Source: Climacium dendroides
Lineage: Eukaryota > Streptophyta > Bryopsida > Hypnales > Climaciaceae
Assembly: GCA_950106755.1 (NCBI GenBank)
Contig: OX467087.1
Location: 15,876,047-15,940,046 of the forward strand
Direction: 5' to 3'
Length of the DNA: 64,000 bases
The notes beneath the pieces were generated by a model that saw nothing but the letters and a program-made list of their open reading frames with translations, had not been told where the DNA came from and did not search any database. The position numbers and the translations under genes were made by a program. This document shows, piece after piece, positions 22,731 to 33,478 of this stretch (positions are counted from its first letter, which is position 1; every line of letters starts with the position of its first letter).

Positions 22731-23656
22731 TCAACCGACTAAAGGACCAAGGCCATTTTTCTACTCAAAATCACTTAAAATTGCCATTATTGTTGTGTTC
22801 ATTCAAGAAAACAAAAAGAATACTTTTTTGAAAATCTAATTATAGAATCTTATACTTTACTTGTTTGAATTAAGTGGTAAAATTTCATGAAGTTTGACTA
22901 TATAGATTGGAAGATATTAGCATTCAAAATTGGAAAATAAAGTTTTTTGAACATTGACTTGCAATATTAGATGACTTTGACCACCATTTGTGGAAAAATT
23001 TTGCACTATAGACTTTGAATTAAAAAATTTTGATGTTGAATAATTGAACTGAAAGTCTAGGATTTCTTTTTTAAATGCTTGATTTTCATTTTAAGAAACA
23101 ATTCAAGTAGAAGTAAGTCCAAGATTGAAAGAAAAACTAAATTGTTAATAGCTTTAAGATGGGATTGAAACACAATAATTCCAATGTTGAGATTGTTCTA
23201 ACAAGAAAACTTAACCTTGTTAAAAAAAAAATTCTAAATTTTTTTGAATATTTCATTTTAAAATGAATCCTATAAGTTATTTTTTCCAAAAACTACTTAG
23301 ATTGCCCAAATAACAAGATTGTCCATAACTTTCACATTATGAATCCAAATGGAATGAATCAAAGCTTCACGTGTAGACAAAAATAAGATCTATAAGGAAA
23401 ATATATTTTCAGTAAATAATTTTAAGTTTTAGTGGATTTTTTTTTGCCCTATGACATGAAAATTATGTTATATTAAGATGGCATAACTTTTGCTCCTGGG
23501 CATTGATTGAAATAAGCATTAAATTCCCACAAAGCTAATAAGTTTTTCTATCTTATAAAAAAATTTCAAAAAATTTCACCAAAAATTGAGGTTATAGGAA
23601 TTTGTCCGAACTCCTTAGAGTCCCTTGAGGGGGACTCTTGGTCCTTTACAAGTTAA
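22731..23656 (-). mobile_element. full-length TTAA/CCCCTAA element, copy F, inverted
   Basis: The same element as 21664-22604 in opposite orientation, diverged at many sites. It begins TCAACCGACTAAAGGACCAA and ends TTGGTCCTTTACAAGTTAA. The interior carries the complement of the shared AAGCTTTGATTCATTCCAT block near 23350. With its neighbour it forms an imperfect inverted pair with a ~126-base spacer. Confidence 0.82.
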
Positions 23657-24021
23657 ATCATTTATTAGATATCATTGTGAACTAGCTACATTGTAGATGC
23701 ATTCTTCTACAATATCATTGTTGAATAATCACTTTTTGGTGCACCTTTTACTAAAACAAGGCCCATTAAATTAAAATATACAACGTTATAATGACCACTC
23801 TCTTAGGACACGTTAATTTTTGGGTTGAATTCCATGTGTAGTATAATGATCCTCTAATTGATGAAAATGTTGTGCTCTATGTGTCTTATTTTTCCCACTT
23901 GAAACAAATGCAACCAATAAATTTGATAAAAAGAAGTTTGAGTCCACAAGAGGGTCATTAGTTCCTCAATTATAAGGAATGCTGGCTAAAATAACAAGGA
24001 AAAAATTTAATTTTAATTTTA

Positions 24022-24036
24022 TTACTATTATTATTA

Positions 24037-24081
<45 letters not shown>
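24022..24081. repeat. ATT microsatellite
   Basis: About 18 ATT units with one or two interruptions (a G and a C). Confidence 0.95.
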
Positions 24082-24889
24082 CAGAAAATTGTAGGGTTTG
24101 GATGGCATAGGATAGGTTTAACAAATACTTTTAAAAAAACATTAAAAATAATTTAAAAATATAATTTTCAAATAAAATTTAGAATTACAAAACTTTGATA
24201 GTCTAATGTGACTGAACTTTGGCCACATCAAATTGTGATTACTTTATTATTTATTCAAATATATATAATTTTATTATTGTTAAATAATTTGGCTAGAACT
24301 GTACTCGTTTACAGCTTGGAGAACCTTTTCTTTCAAGGCCTAAAATTTTTTCTAATGCTAAGCATCTATTTTTTGGGTCCAATGTTAAAGGCTTCATGCA
24401 AATTCCAATATCTAAGGGCATATTCATGGTAGAACTGTCAAGCACCACTATTCTTGTTTGTTTTATCTTTTAGAGAGTAGGTTATTGAATAAGAACAAAA
24501 AGACGACTTTTTTCTAGTTAAAGATCAAATTTGAAGGGGTGGCAATTAAGTTGTACATATAGAGCATGATGATATTTAGTATTCTTATATTGAACATTGT
24601 TTAATTGAGACATTCTTAAGTTCAATGTGCTTTATTGTCCTTGAGAGTTCATTAGCATACAAACTTAGTTGCAACTAAGATGACATAAGCATTTAGTTGC
24701 ATGCCATGAAGTTTTGTAAAGATATATTATTAAAAAAAACAATGTAAAGAAGTTATTTGGTATTCAAAGCATTGGCATGGCATAGTGCAATAGTTTTCAT
24801 GTTGCAAATGTGCTATTTTTCACTCTATTCTAAGATTGTATTTTCAAATTCTCTAATCATGACCTATTAATTTGTAGTCCAATAATGGT

Positions 24890-25115
24890 AGCGTTTGGGC
24901 ATAAAGACATGAGCTTGTGAGCCTTGAATCTATTTGTAGGCGGATACTTACAACTACTTGAAGGTGTTTATAACATAAGTACACTTCAACATAGAAAGAG
25001 TCTATAACATAGGTACCTATAATATAGACATCTTATAACTATAGAAGGTGTCTAAATATGAACTCCTAGGCTCATGGGCTCATAGATTATATGCTCACAT
25101 GCTAGCACTCTCCAA
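24890..25115. repeat. inverted repeat with CATGAGC/GTGAGC ends (dispersed family)
   Basis: The left part ACATGAGCTTGTGAGCCT is mirrored by AGGCTCATGGGCTCAT and GCTCACATGCTAGCA at the right. Related text recurs at about 14884-14955, 17305-17340, 25770-25805 and 38223-38275. This suggests a small dispersed element with ends like TGCTAGCATGTGAGC. Confidence 0.4.
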
Positions 25116-26185
25116 TTGTAGCCAACTATTTTGCAAATAAATATTTACATAAATAGATTGTAGTATCATTTAATGAAAGAATCTCAAAACTAGAAAGAAA
25201 ATGAATTTTAAGAGTATAAATGTGGCATTTAATAAAAAGACTTATACATTATTGTCATATTCATTGTACTTCAAAATTCAAAAAACTTTACAAAAAATAG
25301 ACTATAAGTAGAATTATTAACTCTAAAATATTTTGAAGGATAAATATGCAAAATCAAAACATCAAGAATTTTTCTACTATTTTTAAATAGTTTTTTATAC
25401 TCATAGTTCTTAAATGCTTCATTATTTGTTTATATTAAAAAAATTCATGATTTAAATTCTTGAATGAAATATTAATGTGGGATTTATGATGAAAATCCAA
25501 ATCTAGAATTAAATTTGGGAATTTTTAAAACCTCAAAGTATTGGCATTCATTGGTCAACATAGTATTAAATAAGAGGTTTCAAACTTCTATTATTACTTT
25601 GATATAATTAGCTTTGAAAATTAATTTTTCAATACACTCTTTACATATATATAATCAATTTGAAATTTAGTCCTTTATATTTTATAATAATACAACCCTA
25701 AATAATTTTTTGATGATTTAAAAATTAAGATTTTGTCAATATAAACAAAAGATCATACAAGATTGCTAGCATGCCTGTGAGCCCGTAAACCTATGAGCAT
25801 TGAGTAGGAACTTTTTTTGGGAAAAAAAAAGTGAGGGACCTATGTGAACGCTTTATTTTCACCTTTGGAATAAAGTATACACCACCAGGTTCTTAGTGTT
25901 TTGCTTAGAATAAATCCTATGGGTGTCTACGACGCGTAATCCAGTTGCGCCTTCCAAACAATGGATCTTTTTGTTGTATGTCCTATTTCAAATTTCTTTT
26001 ATGAAAATGACTAACCACGTGAAAAAAATTGTTAGTTGGAATTGGGTTTTGGTTATAACAACCAAAATCCAAGTAAAAAGATGTTAGTCAATCAAGAAAT
26101 ATGAATGGACCAATGTGTAGGATGATTTTTCCCTTTCCAAAATGATAAAGTAATCCCACATTGGCCTAAATTCCTAATGGATAAT

Positions 26186-26233
26186 GGCGGATGAAGTTTT
26201 GACTCTAACCTAATGTATAAAACTTCATCCGTC
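26186..26233. repeat. short hairpin
   Basis: GCGGATGAAGTTTTGA is mirrored by TATAAAACTTCATCCGTC across an 18-base loop. Function is unknown; it may be a remnant of a transposon or LTR end. Confidence 0.5.
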
Positions 26234-28623
26234 AATTCTGAGAGTTTTAACTATTGAAATCAATTGAAATTTTTTGTGTTATTTTCTATATTTTATCTTC
26301 TTTCTAAGTCCTGATTTTGGTTTGTTTTGGTCAACTATTGTTGACTTTCATCCAATTCCTTGGTAACTTTGGTTGAAACTTTACTCTACTCTAAGTTTTT
26401 GGGTTTTTATCCAATTCAAAAGGTAAAGAGGGTGCTAGAATCTTAGAAATATTATTCTTAAGATTCTAAATTCACTTGTTACTTCTTTTACCTTTTACAT
26501 CTTGGATAATTTTGGATGAATTTTACTGATGAAAGTTACTAAAGATAATTCTATTCTAATCTTTAGGTAAAAGCTAATTTTACGTGATTGCTTTTGAATT
26601 TTATCCTTGAAGGTAAATTAAAGTTACTTTCACTTCCTTGGTAAATTCTACTTACGGGCTGATCTTTTACCGTTGTCCGATTTACCAAGATCCTTCCGTA
26701 AATTTTTTTGCCCTTGGAGTTATAAAAAGTTATTTTTACTTTCACCTTTTTTCCTATATTTTAATCTAGGTTAATTTCCCTAATTTTTGTCTAATTCCAA
26801 TAAGAATTCTACTAAGATCATTTTCTATGGTTTAATTTTAGTTTACTTGAATAATTTTTTAAGAAATGAAATTAAAAATGGAAGCTTCACAAACATACCT
26901 CTAAAGACATCTTCCATGTTTGTTTAGATGGCTACCACGTCGTCATGTTGAACGACCTCCATCCCAGTGATTTGAAAAATTGAAGTTGTATTTCCACACC
27001 TTGGTGATGCTTTAAGTCTGTATACGTCTCCTGAATTTCTTTCCTTTCCTTCTTCCTTCTCTTTTGAATGTTTTTTTTTTTTTTTTTTTTGATCTTTTAA
27101 AAAAAAAATCCTATCAAATTTAATCAACCTTCTAATTGTCAAATGCTCCAATTTGCTTGGGAATCAAACAAATAGTTGAAGATAAAGCACTTTTGGCATC
27201 TACCAACTAATAACTAACTTCAAGAATATTTGGAAGTCTACTATTCATCTATTTGTTGTTTTCCTTTTGTCTTAACCAAAGTCAAACCTTGATTAAGGGA
27301 TTCAAAATATTCCTAAATGGATGAACATCCTTCACTTGAGCTTTACTACTAATGCACTTATATCTCCCTTTGCACTTGTTTTGTCAATTGTGTTTTTTGG
27401 AGTTGCGTATGTATTTCAAGCTCAACATTTTGCAAGAAGGAATGTCAACAAGCATTACAGATGAGGTTCTGGTTTGGAAACACGAAACAACTCTAGAAAA
27501 TCACATCTTGGTTGAGCCTTTGCTTAGTGAGGTACTTGGATGGTTGTTTGTACTTGCTAAGAGCATCCCCACGCTTGGCATGGCCAACTAGCCTAGCCAA
27601 GAACCACTTGGCGAGTCCTTAAATGAGGTTAGGCCCGGCATAATGATTTTGCCCCACCCCAACTTGGGCTACAAACACGGGGAACCAAATTTTTTTGGAT
27701 TCCAAGGTGCCACCTCATGAGTGCCGACAAGATAAAACCTTTTTCAATTCCAAAGTGCCTCAAGATACTAACCTCATGTACAAGGAATCAACATTGACAT
27801 CCTCATCCTCATCTGAGCTGAGGTAGATGAACACCACCTTGTGCTTGTCTAATGGGGTGCTAATTGTATTATCAAAAGTCTCTTTAAAACTAGGACTATT
27901 CATTGTAGTAAATGACTCATCTTTTGAGCTATACACTATTTCAAAGCTCTCATCAAAAAAGAAAAGCTACTTTCGCATCGAGATCTTTGGGTCTAAAATA
28001 TGGCTAGCTACAAGATCTTCCTCAAGCTTATCTACTGTACTATCGACAGCATCCATGATGTCATTGAAGCTTACCAAATTTTGGTCTTCTTCATCATCAT
28101 TGGATTTATTGCTAGAGTTGTGGATGTTGTCATTTCCCGGTATCATTGGTTATGATGGGCTAGATACTAGTGCACTGTACAAAATGCCCTCCTAAACAAT
28201 GGAGACTAAAGCATGTCCCTGAACTCCTCCATGCACTTGCACATGGGAACAAGACAATGTTAATAATTGACCATAGCAAAAGATTTAAGGTAAAAAAGAC
28301 AACCTTAAAGAGGAAAAATTACAAAAAAATGATAGAGTATACAAATATGATATAAGAGGTTAGATTTATTCAAATAAAACTCTTTGAATGAACATGCCCC
28401 AAAACAATGCTAAAGATGAATAAATTTCTAAATGATTCATAATCCCAATTTTAGTAAAGACTCTAAGACTATACCATCAAAGCATAAGGCTTAGGACAAA
28501 GTTTTTTTGAATGAAATTCAAAATATACAATCATTGGACCACCCTTCTATGTGTAAACTTAAATAAATATGTACATTTGTAAAAATGACACCATAGATTT
28601 CAATTCATTTATTTACCAAAAAT

Positions 28624-28721
28624 GGTACCATTTTTAGGGAGTCAAGTAGAGTACACCAAGACCTTAGTTGGATCCAACTAAGGTCTATCTACACTCTGCT
28701 TGACCTTCTAAAAATGGTACC
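28624..28721. mobile_element. ~98-bp hairpin element, copy 1
   Basis: A nearly perfect palindrome centred at 28672/28673. The ends are GGTACCATTTTTAG and CTAAAAATGGTACC, and the centre is CCTTAGTTGGATCCAACTAA. A few mismatches lie in the arms. Two diverged relatives lie within 1 kb (29211 and 29477). The central TTAGTTGGAT(C/T)CAACTAA also occurs in the 208-bp array at 33.5-35.5 kb. Confidence 0.75.
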
Positions 28722-28840
28722 TTCATGATTTCATATTCCATTATTAAATTTTTTTTTTCAAATTCTTTGGCTCTAGAATTTTGCTAAGGAATCATTTGCA
28801 ATCAAGAAATAAATTCCACATAGTCAATAATATTCATTAA

Positions 28841-28974
28841 GGTCATATTTGTTATATTGAGACTTTTTGCAAATTTTGAGACAAAATGCTAGATATTATA
28901 AATTCATTTACAAAAATATTAATTGAAACTAAGAATAATAATGTTAAAAAGTCTCAATATAACAAATATGGTCT
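28841..28974. mobile_element. 134-bp element with 28-bp terminal inverted repeats
   Basis: The left end GGTCATATTTGTTATATTGA plus GACTTTTT is mirrored by AAAAAGTC plus TCAATATAACAAATATGGTC with one mismatch. The interior is about 78 bases of AT-rich, non-coding DNA. This is a typical MITE layout. The superfamily is not determinable, because no clear flanking duplication is seen. Confidence 0.75.
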
Positions 28975-29210
28975 TATTTTCTTTTTAAGATTTGGCAATT
29001 GTAATACTTTGATATGCCAATAAAATATCATAAGCCAACAAGAGCATTTCATCAGAGTTTATTAGTTTAGTCCATTTGACATAACATGCATAACATTACT
29101 ATTAGTTTTGACAAAATAGTAAGAACCTTATATGACAAACTTTAAATGAAAGTCAAATAAAAAAGGACAGAACTCAATACCATCATAATTATTTATAAAT
29201 TTGAATTTTG

Positions 29211-29310
29211 AAGTATCATTTTGAGGACGTCAAGTTGAACCTCCTCGAGATCTAGTGGATCTAACTAGGGTTTGGTGAGACCTAGCTTGCCCCCCTCAAA
29301 CTAGTACTTC
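29211..29310. mobile_element. ~100-bp hairpin element, copy 2
   Basis: It is diverged from the copy at 28624. The ends AAGTATCATTTTGAGG and CCTCAAACTAGTACTT are complementary with mismatches. The middle has ATCTAGTGGATCTAACTAGG, equivalent to the TTAGTTGGATCCAACTAA centre. It is a weaker palindrome than copy 1. Confidence 0.6.
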
Positions 29311-29476
29311 AAATTTCAAATTAGGAAATTTCCAATTTGAGTGTAACTCACATAGATAAATATGGTTTGCCTTCTTATTAGTCACAAGTATCAAGTACAC
29401 AACCTTTAAATAAATGTTCAAATTCATAATAAAATATTTAATCAAACTTTTAAATAAGGGACATTAAAAAATCTTG

Positions 29477-29574
29477 GATACCATTTGTTGGAGGTGAATC
29501 TAAATCTCCTCTAAACCTAGTCGAATTTGACTAGGGTCTAATTAGGCCCAAATTGACCTCTCAAAATTGGTATT
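29477..29574. mobile_element. ~98-bp hairpin element, copy 3
   Basis: The ends GATACCATTTGTTGGAGGT and GACCTCTCAAAATTGGTATT are complementary with mismatches. The middle CCTAGTCGAATTTGACTAGG is the equivalent of the palindromic centre in copy 1. A further right-half fragment (GACCTCTAAAAAATGGTACT) lies at about 30176-30195. Confidence 0.6.
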
Positions 29575-30424
29575 TTTTGAATCAAAATCTCAAGTTCCAC
29601 TAATGTATGTTGGATTGAAATGGTTGTCAAGATTAAACGTTCTTCAAGTGTTCATTTTAAGAGGATAGCTATTTTAAAGCCCTATTCCATTTTAACTTCA
29701 AAATATTATAACTATGAAACAACTTCAATCTTGACTTCAATAAGATGTTAATTTTACTTGTCTTTCAAGAAACATTTACTGAATTTTTTTTATAATTTTT
29801 CACATCCTAAAATTATATCCAATTCATAGATGGTCCAATTATGGACTTCCTACCTTACTTGTTGAACAATTGTTTGGGAAAACAAGAGACTACTCAACTT
29901 AAGCTTAGCTAATGAGGCAAATCAATGGAAGAAGTACAAAGATATAGAAAATTGAGTAAAAGAGTTACCTAGACACCCATGTATGCAAATCTAAAAGCTC
30001 AAATCAAATATCTCCAAAATGTGATCCAATGGTTAGAACAAGAAGCAATCCAACAACCAAAATAGAAAGTGATGGAAAAAAAATCCGATGACTACAAGAT
30101 CACTAGAATGAGGGGATTGAGCAAATTGTCTCCCAAACGTAGTTGGCTTGAAGCAAATTCCAAGAAAATTTGTTTGACCTCTAAAAAATGGTACTCACGT
30201 CTTCATTATTGAAAACAAAATTTGAAATCAATATTCAAATGTCCTTGAATTTTACAACTACAATGAAGTTTGGGAAACTAAAAAGGCATTGTAGTGGACT
30301 TGTAAGATTAGAACTCAACATTTGCAAATCATGGATTCAATGCATTTTGAAAATCAGATATATACATGGTGCATTGGGTATAAATTTTTGGATTCAATTA
30401 GCATTCTAAAATTTGTAGATGATG

Positions 30425-31290
30425 GCTATTTCAAATGAAATTCATGTTTGCATTGTAGGTTTGAGTAAAGCAAAGAATACAAGAGTTGACATTACCACTA
30501 TTGTTGGGATCCTTATTAGAACAGTTCAGAAGTTGATGAGGAAATTTTGAGAAGATGGAACTTACAAGTGCAAACCTTGTGGTAAAAGTCACATTAAGAA
30601 GCTTAGTGATAGAGATGTTTGTGCTATTACATGTGTTTCTAAAATTCATCATTGCTCGATGCTTTCAAAGATTAGTAGTATATGTCCTATTCAAGCATCT
30701 AGAAGCACTATTCAAAGGGCCTTATATAGGAGTAACATTTTCAACTAAATTGCAGTAAAAAAAATTTCTTGACACCTCGTCACATGTCTCAACAATTGAC
30801 TTTTGTTCAAAAGTATTGTGAATGGAGTGTAGAATGGGAGCAAGTGGTTTGGATAGATGAGTCTACCTTTGAAGTTGAAAAAATTATAGACAAGTTCATA
30901 TTTAGAGAAATGCATATGAGTGCTATTCATCAAGTTGTATAGTTCTAACTTTTAAGAGTGAGATAACTTCTTTGATGATTTGGGGCGCATTTGCTAGAGG
31001 GCAAAAGTCACAATTTGTTTTTGTGCCCAAAAAATCAATGCTTTGCTAAGGATTTTATTGAAGTGGTCTATAGTGGCGAGTTGTTTCATTTCATGGGTAG
31101 AGTACTACACAAATTACTCATAGAAGATGGCACACCTATTCATTACAGCAAACTATATGAAGAATGAAGACAAATACACCTTTTGGAGAAGCTTGATTAG
31201 CCTTCAAACTCTCTGAATCTCAATCCAATTGGAAACCTTTAGAAGATTTTGAAACATTATGTGCAACATAGTCCAATATGACCTAAAAAC
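30425..31290 (+). pseudogene. decayed Tc1-like (DD34E) transposase
   Basis: The conceptual translation across three frames shows Tc1/mariner landmarks in order. An N-terminal HTH-like part (KLSDRDV, then STIQRAL) comes first. Next are the first catalytic aspartate in WIDESTFEV (GAT at 30856), then SLMIWGAFARGQKS (about 30970-31010), then the second aspartate in EDGTPIHYS (GAT at 31126), then the end motif SNSLNLNPIGNL, ancestrally SPDLNPIENLW. The third catalytic position (GGA at 31231) is exactly 35 codons after the second aspartate, so 34 residues lie between them: the Tc1-type DD34E spacing. It is glycine here, so catalysis is lost. There are at least four in-frame stops, several at tryptophan positions, plus frameshifts. 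No terminal inverted repeats were identified. It is a dead element. Confidence 0.82.
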
Positions 31291-31409
31291 TTAAATGACT
31301 TGATTGTAGTTATTGAAAGAGAATGGAGGTTAGTGTTACAAGGCTCCTTCAATTATGTAATTTTATACCCTTTAAGTTACAAACAATGATTGCGACAAAT
31401 GGAGGACAT

Positions 31410-32062
31410 GTACATTGGTAGATTGTGGACATCTTTTTTTGTATAAACTTTTTGTCTTTGAAATTTGGCACACATGTTATCAACATAAAAAACATCTTGT
31501 TACAAAAACTTCATGGTAAATAGATAATTTCTCAGCCCTTGGGAGGGTATCAAAGTTGGTAGTAGTGAAATGGTTTCCTCCATTGTTTCCCACAACTACA
31601 CATGTTGGTAGATTGTAGATATCTTTTTTTGAATAAATTTTTTGACCTTCAAATTTGTCAAGAATTTTATTAACATAGAAAAGATCTTGTGACAAAAATT
31701 TCATGGTAAATAAAAAAAATTTGAGCCCTTAGAAGGATGTCAAAGTTGGTAGTAGTGAAATGGTTTCTTACAGTTATACATGTTGTGTTGATTTTTTGGC
31801 CTTGAAATTTGGAGAATATATTATTAACATAGAAAACTTGGTATCCAAAAACTTCACAGCTAAAAAAATAAATTTCAATCCTTGGGAGGCTGTCAAATTT
31901 TTTTCACAACTATACATGTTGGTAGATTTTGAATATCTTTTTTTGATGAATCTTTTGGACTTGAAATTTGGTACACGTGTTATTAACATAAAGATGATGT
32001 TGTAAACAAGATTTCATGGTAAAATACCAATTTTTCAACTCTTGGGAGGCTGTCAAAATTAA
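31410..32062 (+). repeat. four-copy diverged tandem repeat
   Basis: Units begin near 31416, 31606, 31782 and 31917 with CATGTTGGTAGATT and share, in order, ATATCTTTTTTTGA, TTGAAATTTGG, TTATTAACATA, a TTCATGGTAAAT block and CTTGGGAGGCTGTCAAA. Unit lengths vary (about 190, 176 and 137 bases) through internal deletions. It lies just after the dead transposase. No coding potential. Confidence 0.85.
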
Positions 32063-32159
32063 AAGCATTGAAAAAATTTTATTGCAAATTCAAAAATTTT
32101 ATTTTGATTGGTATTCCATTGTACATCTTTAAGATGCTTACTAAAGAATTTGAAAGTAG

Positions 32160-32765
32160 AGTGAACTTCATACAATACATGAAACCTAGAGGTGATCTAC
32201 AAAACGCATGGATGATGTTTGATCACGTTAAGTGTGTAAAGGAGTAGACTTCAATGGCTTGCCACGTATATGATCCACAATACAAAAAGGTCATGACTAT
32301 TTCAACATGCAATTCAAAGATATAGAGATCCAAGTACAGTCTTGAAGAAGCTTGAACATTGTAATGTCACAAAACGGTATGGATCACTTAAACTTTAAAG
32401 GGTTCATGGCAGATAGCACTATGGTTAATTGAAATGCAGTACAAATTGTGTATGGTAATGGGACACCCAATGAGAAGATGGAGAATTGTGAGAGGACTTG
32501 TTTATTGCATTGAATTACTTCTCTTCATAAGCATATACAAAAGCATATCAAAGAAGCATTTCAGTATCAACACAATACAATGTGTAAGTAATATAAAGAT
32601 TCTCAAAATATAGAGCAAACAAAGATATATTGACTTGTGATTTAGTTGTGGTGGTTATCATTGAAGGCTACAAGTAAAGAAGCACTTCATCACTTGGACC
32701 ATTGGTTAGCATTTTGGCATTTCTACTATTGACAATGGGACAATTTCATGCAAATGGTAAGTAAC
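32160..32765 (+). pseudogene. decayed copy of a plant transposase-like protein gene
   Basis: The translation, with one frameshift and several stops, reads NFKGFMADS-x3-N(stop)NAVQIVYG, then ENCERTCLLH(stop), then a lysine/glutamine-rich helix, then DHWLAFWHFYY(stop)QW. At N(stop)NAV, LH(stop) and the serine-stop before RSL, a tryptophan TGG has become TGA. From memory this matches a repeated family of long plant proteins with an F-KGFMADSA-x-ANWNAV...RTCLFHW...WLAFWHF-x-YRQW pattern, often called transposase-like or uncharacterised. I do not recall its formal name. The block ends at ATG-GTAAGT, a possible splice donor. It is a dead copy. Confidence 0.6.
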
Positions 32766-32852
32766 CTTGAAATTAAAAATCAATATAATTGTTGTAAGCT
32801 CAGTATACATATATTGGGTAGATTAAAAATTTTCATTAGTGGTTCAATATCG

Positions 32853-33438
32853 TGGGGGGTGCACTATAAAGGAAGTTCATAGGTGAAGAGCGACCAAATT
32901 TTGGACCCCTTATATTATATCTTAAAATTTTATTTTATTTTTCTAAAAAAAATATAAATATATTTTCCTACTTTGAAAATTTATGTTTTGAATTATTGGT
33001 ATTTTTTATATTAATAAGAATTAGTTACAAATTTTAGAAGAAAAAAGATACATTATAAAGCTAAAAATTACTTTCACACCCCTATATTATATAAGAAAAA
33101 AATTTGAAAAATGAAAAAAAAAATCTATAAAATAGCTTTCTACTCAAAGTTTATTTTGGCTAAATATTGATACAATAGTCATCTTTATGTGATCTCTATA
33201 AATATTTCAGTTGAAAAACATGCCATTTTAGTTCATTTTTCAATCCTTTTTAGACAATATATCACATGTTACTTAAGATTGAAATTTTTAACAATAGAAA
33301 CCTATAGACATTATTAAACAAAGCTCAAAATTGTAGGTTGAAATTATAGTTTCTTAGAAAGTAATTAGAAAAAATAGAAATGGGTAGTTAGATTTGGTCG
33401 CTCCTTGCCCATGAACTTGCTTTGTAGTGCACCCCCCA
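32853..33438. mobile_element. 586-bp element with ~47-bp terminal inverted repeats
   Basis: The left end TGGGGGGTGCACTATAAAGG (continuing AAGTTCATAGG...GAGCGACCAAAT) is mirrored at the right by ATTTGGTCGCTCCTTGCCCA...GTGCACCCCCCA with few mismatches. The interior is AT-rich and non-coding. It is a MITE-like non-autonomous transposon. No flanking target duplication could be recognised. Confidence 0.85.
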
Positions 33439-33478
33439 GGTTAGATATATGCAATTTTTAATTCATGTCGTAAAAAGG

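Larger units (their letters stand above)
23657..28620. other. AT-rich intergenic DNA
   Basis: No gene could be supported. A slightly GC-richer patch at 27.3-28.2 kb has frames of 80-120 codons that look like chance: they are serine-rich and lack domains. A poly-T run sits near 27068-27090. Confidence 0.55.

Noticed and set aside
26400..26520. Imperfect inverted repeat with AAAGGTAAA and TTTTACCTTT
   Set aside because: Weak pairing and many similar low-complexity TTGGTAA motifs around it; not a defined hairpin.
27352..28195. Serine-rich frames of 79-122 codons
   Set aside because: No domain, no splice structure, and no start context that stands out; likely chance.
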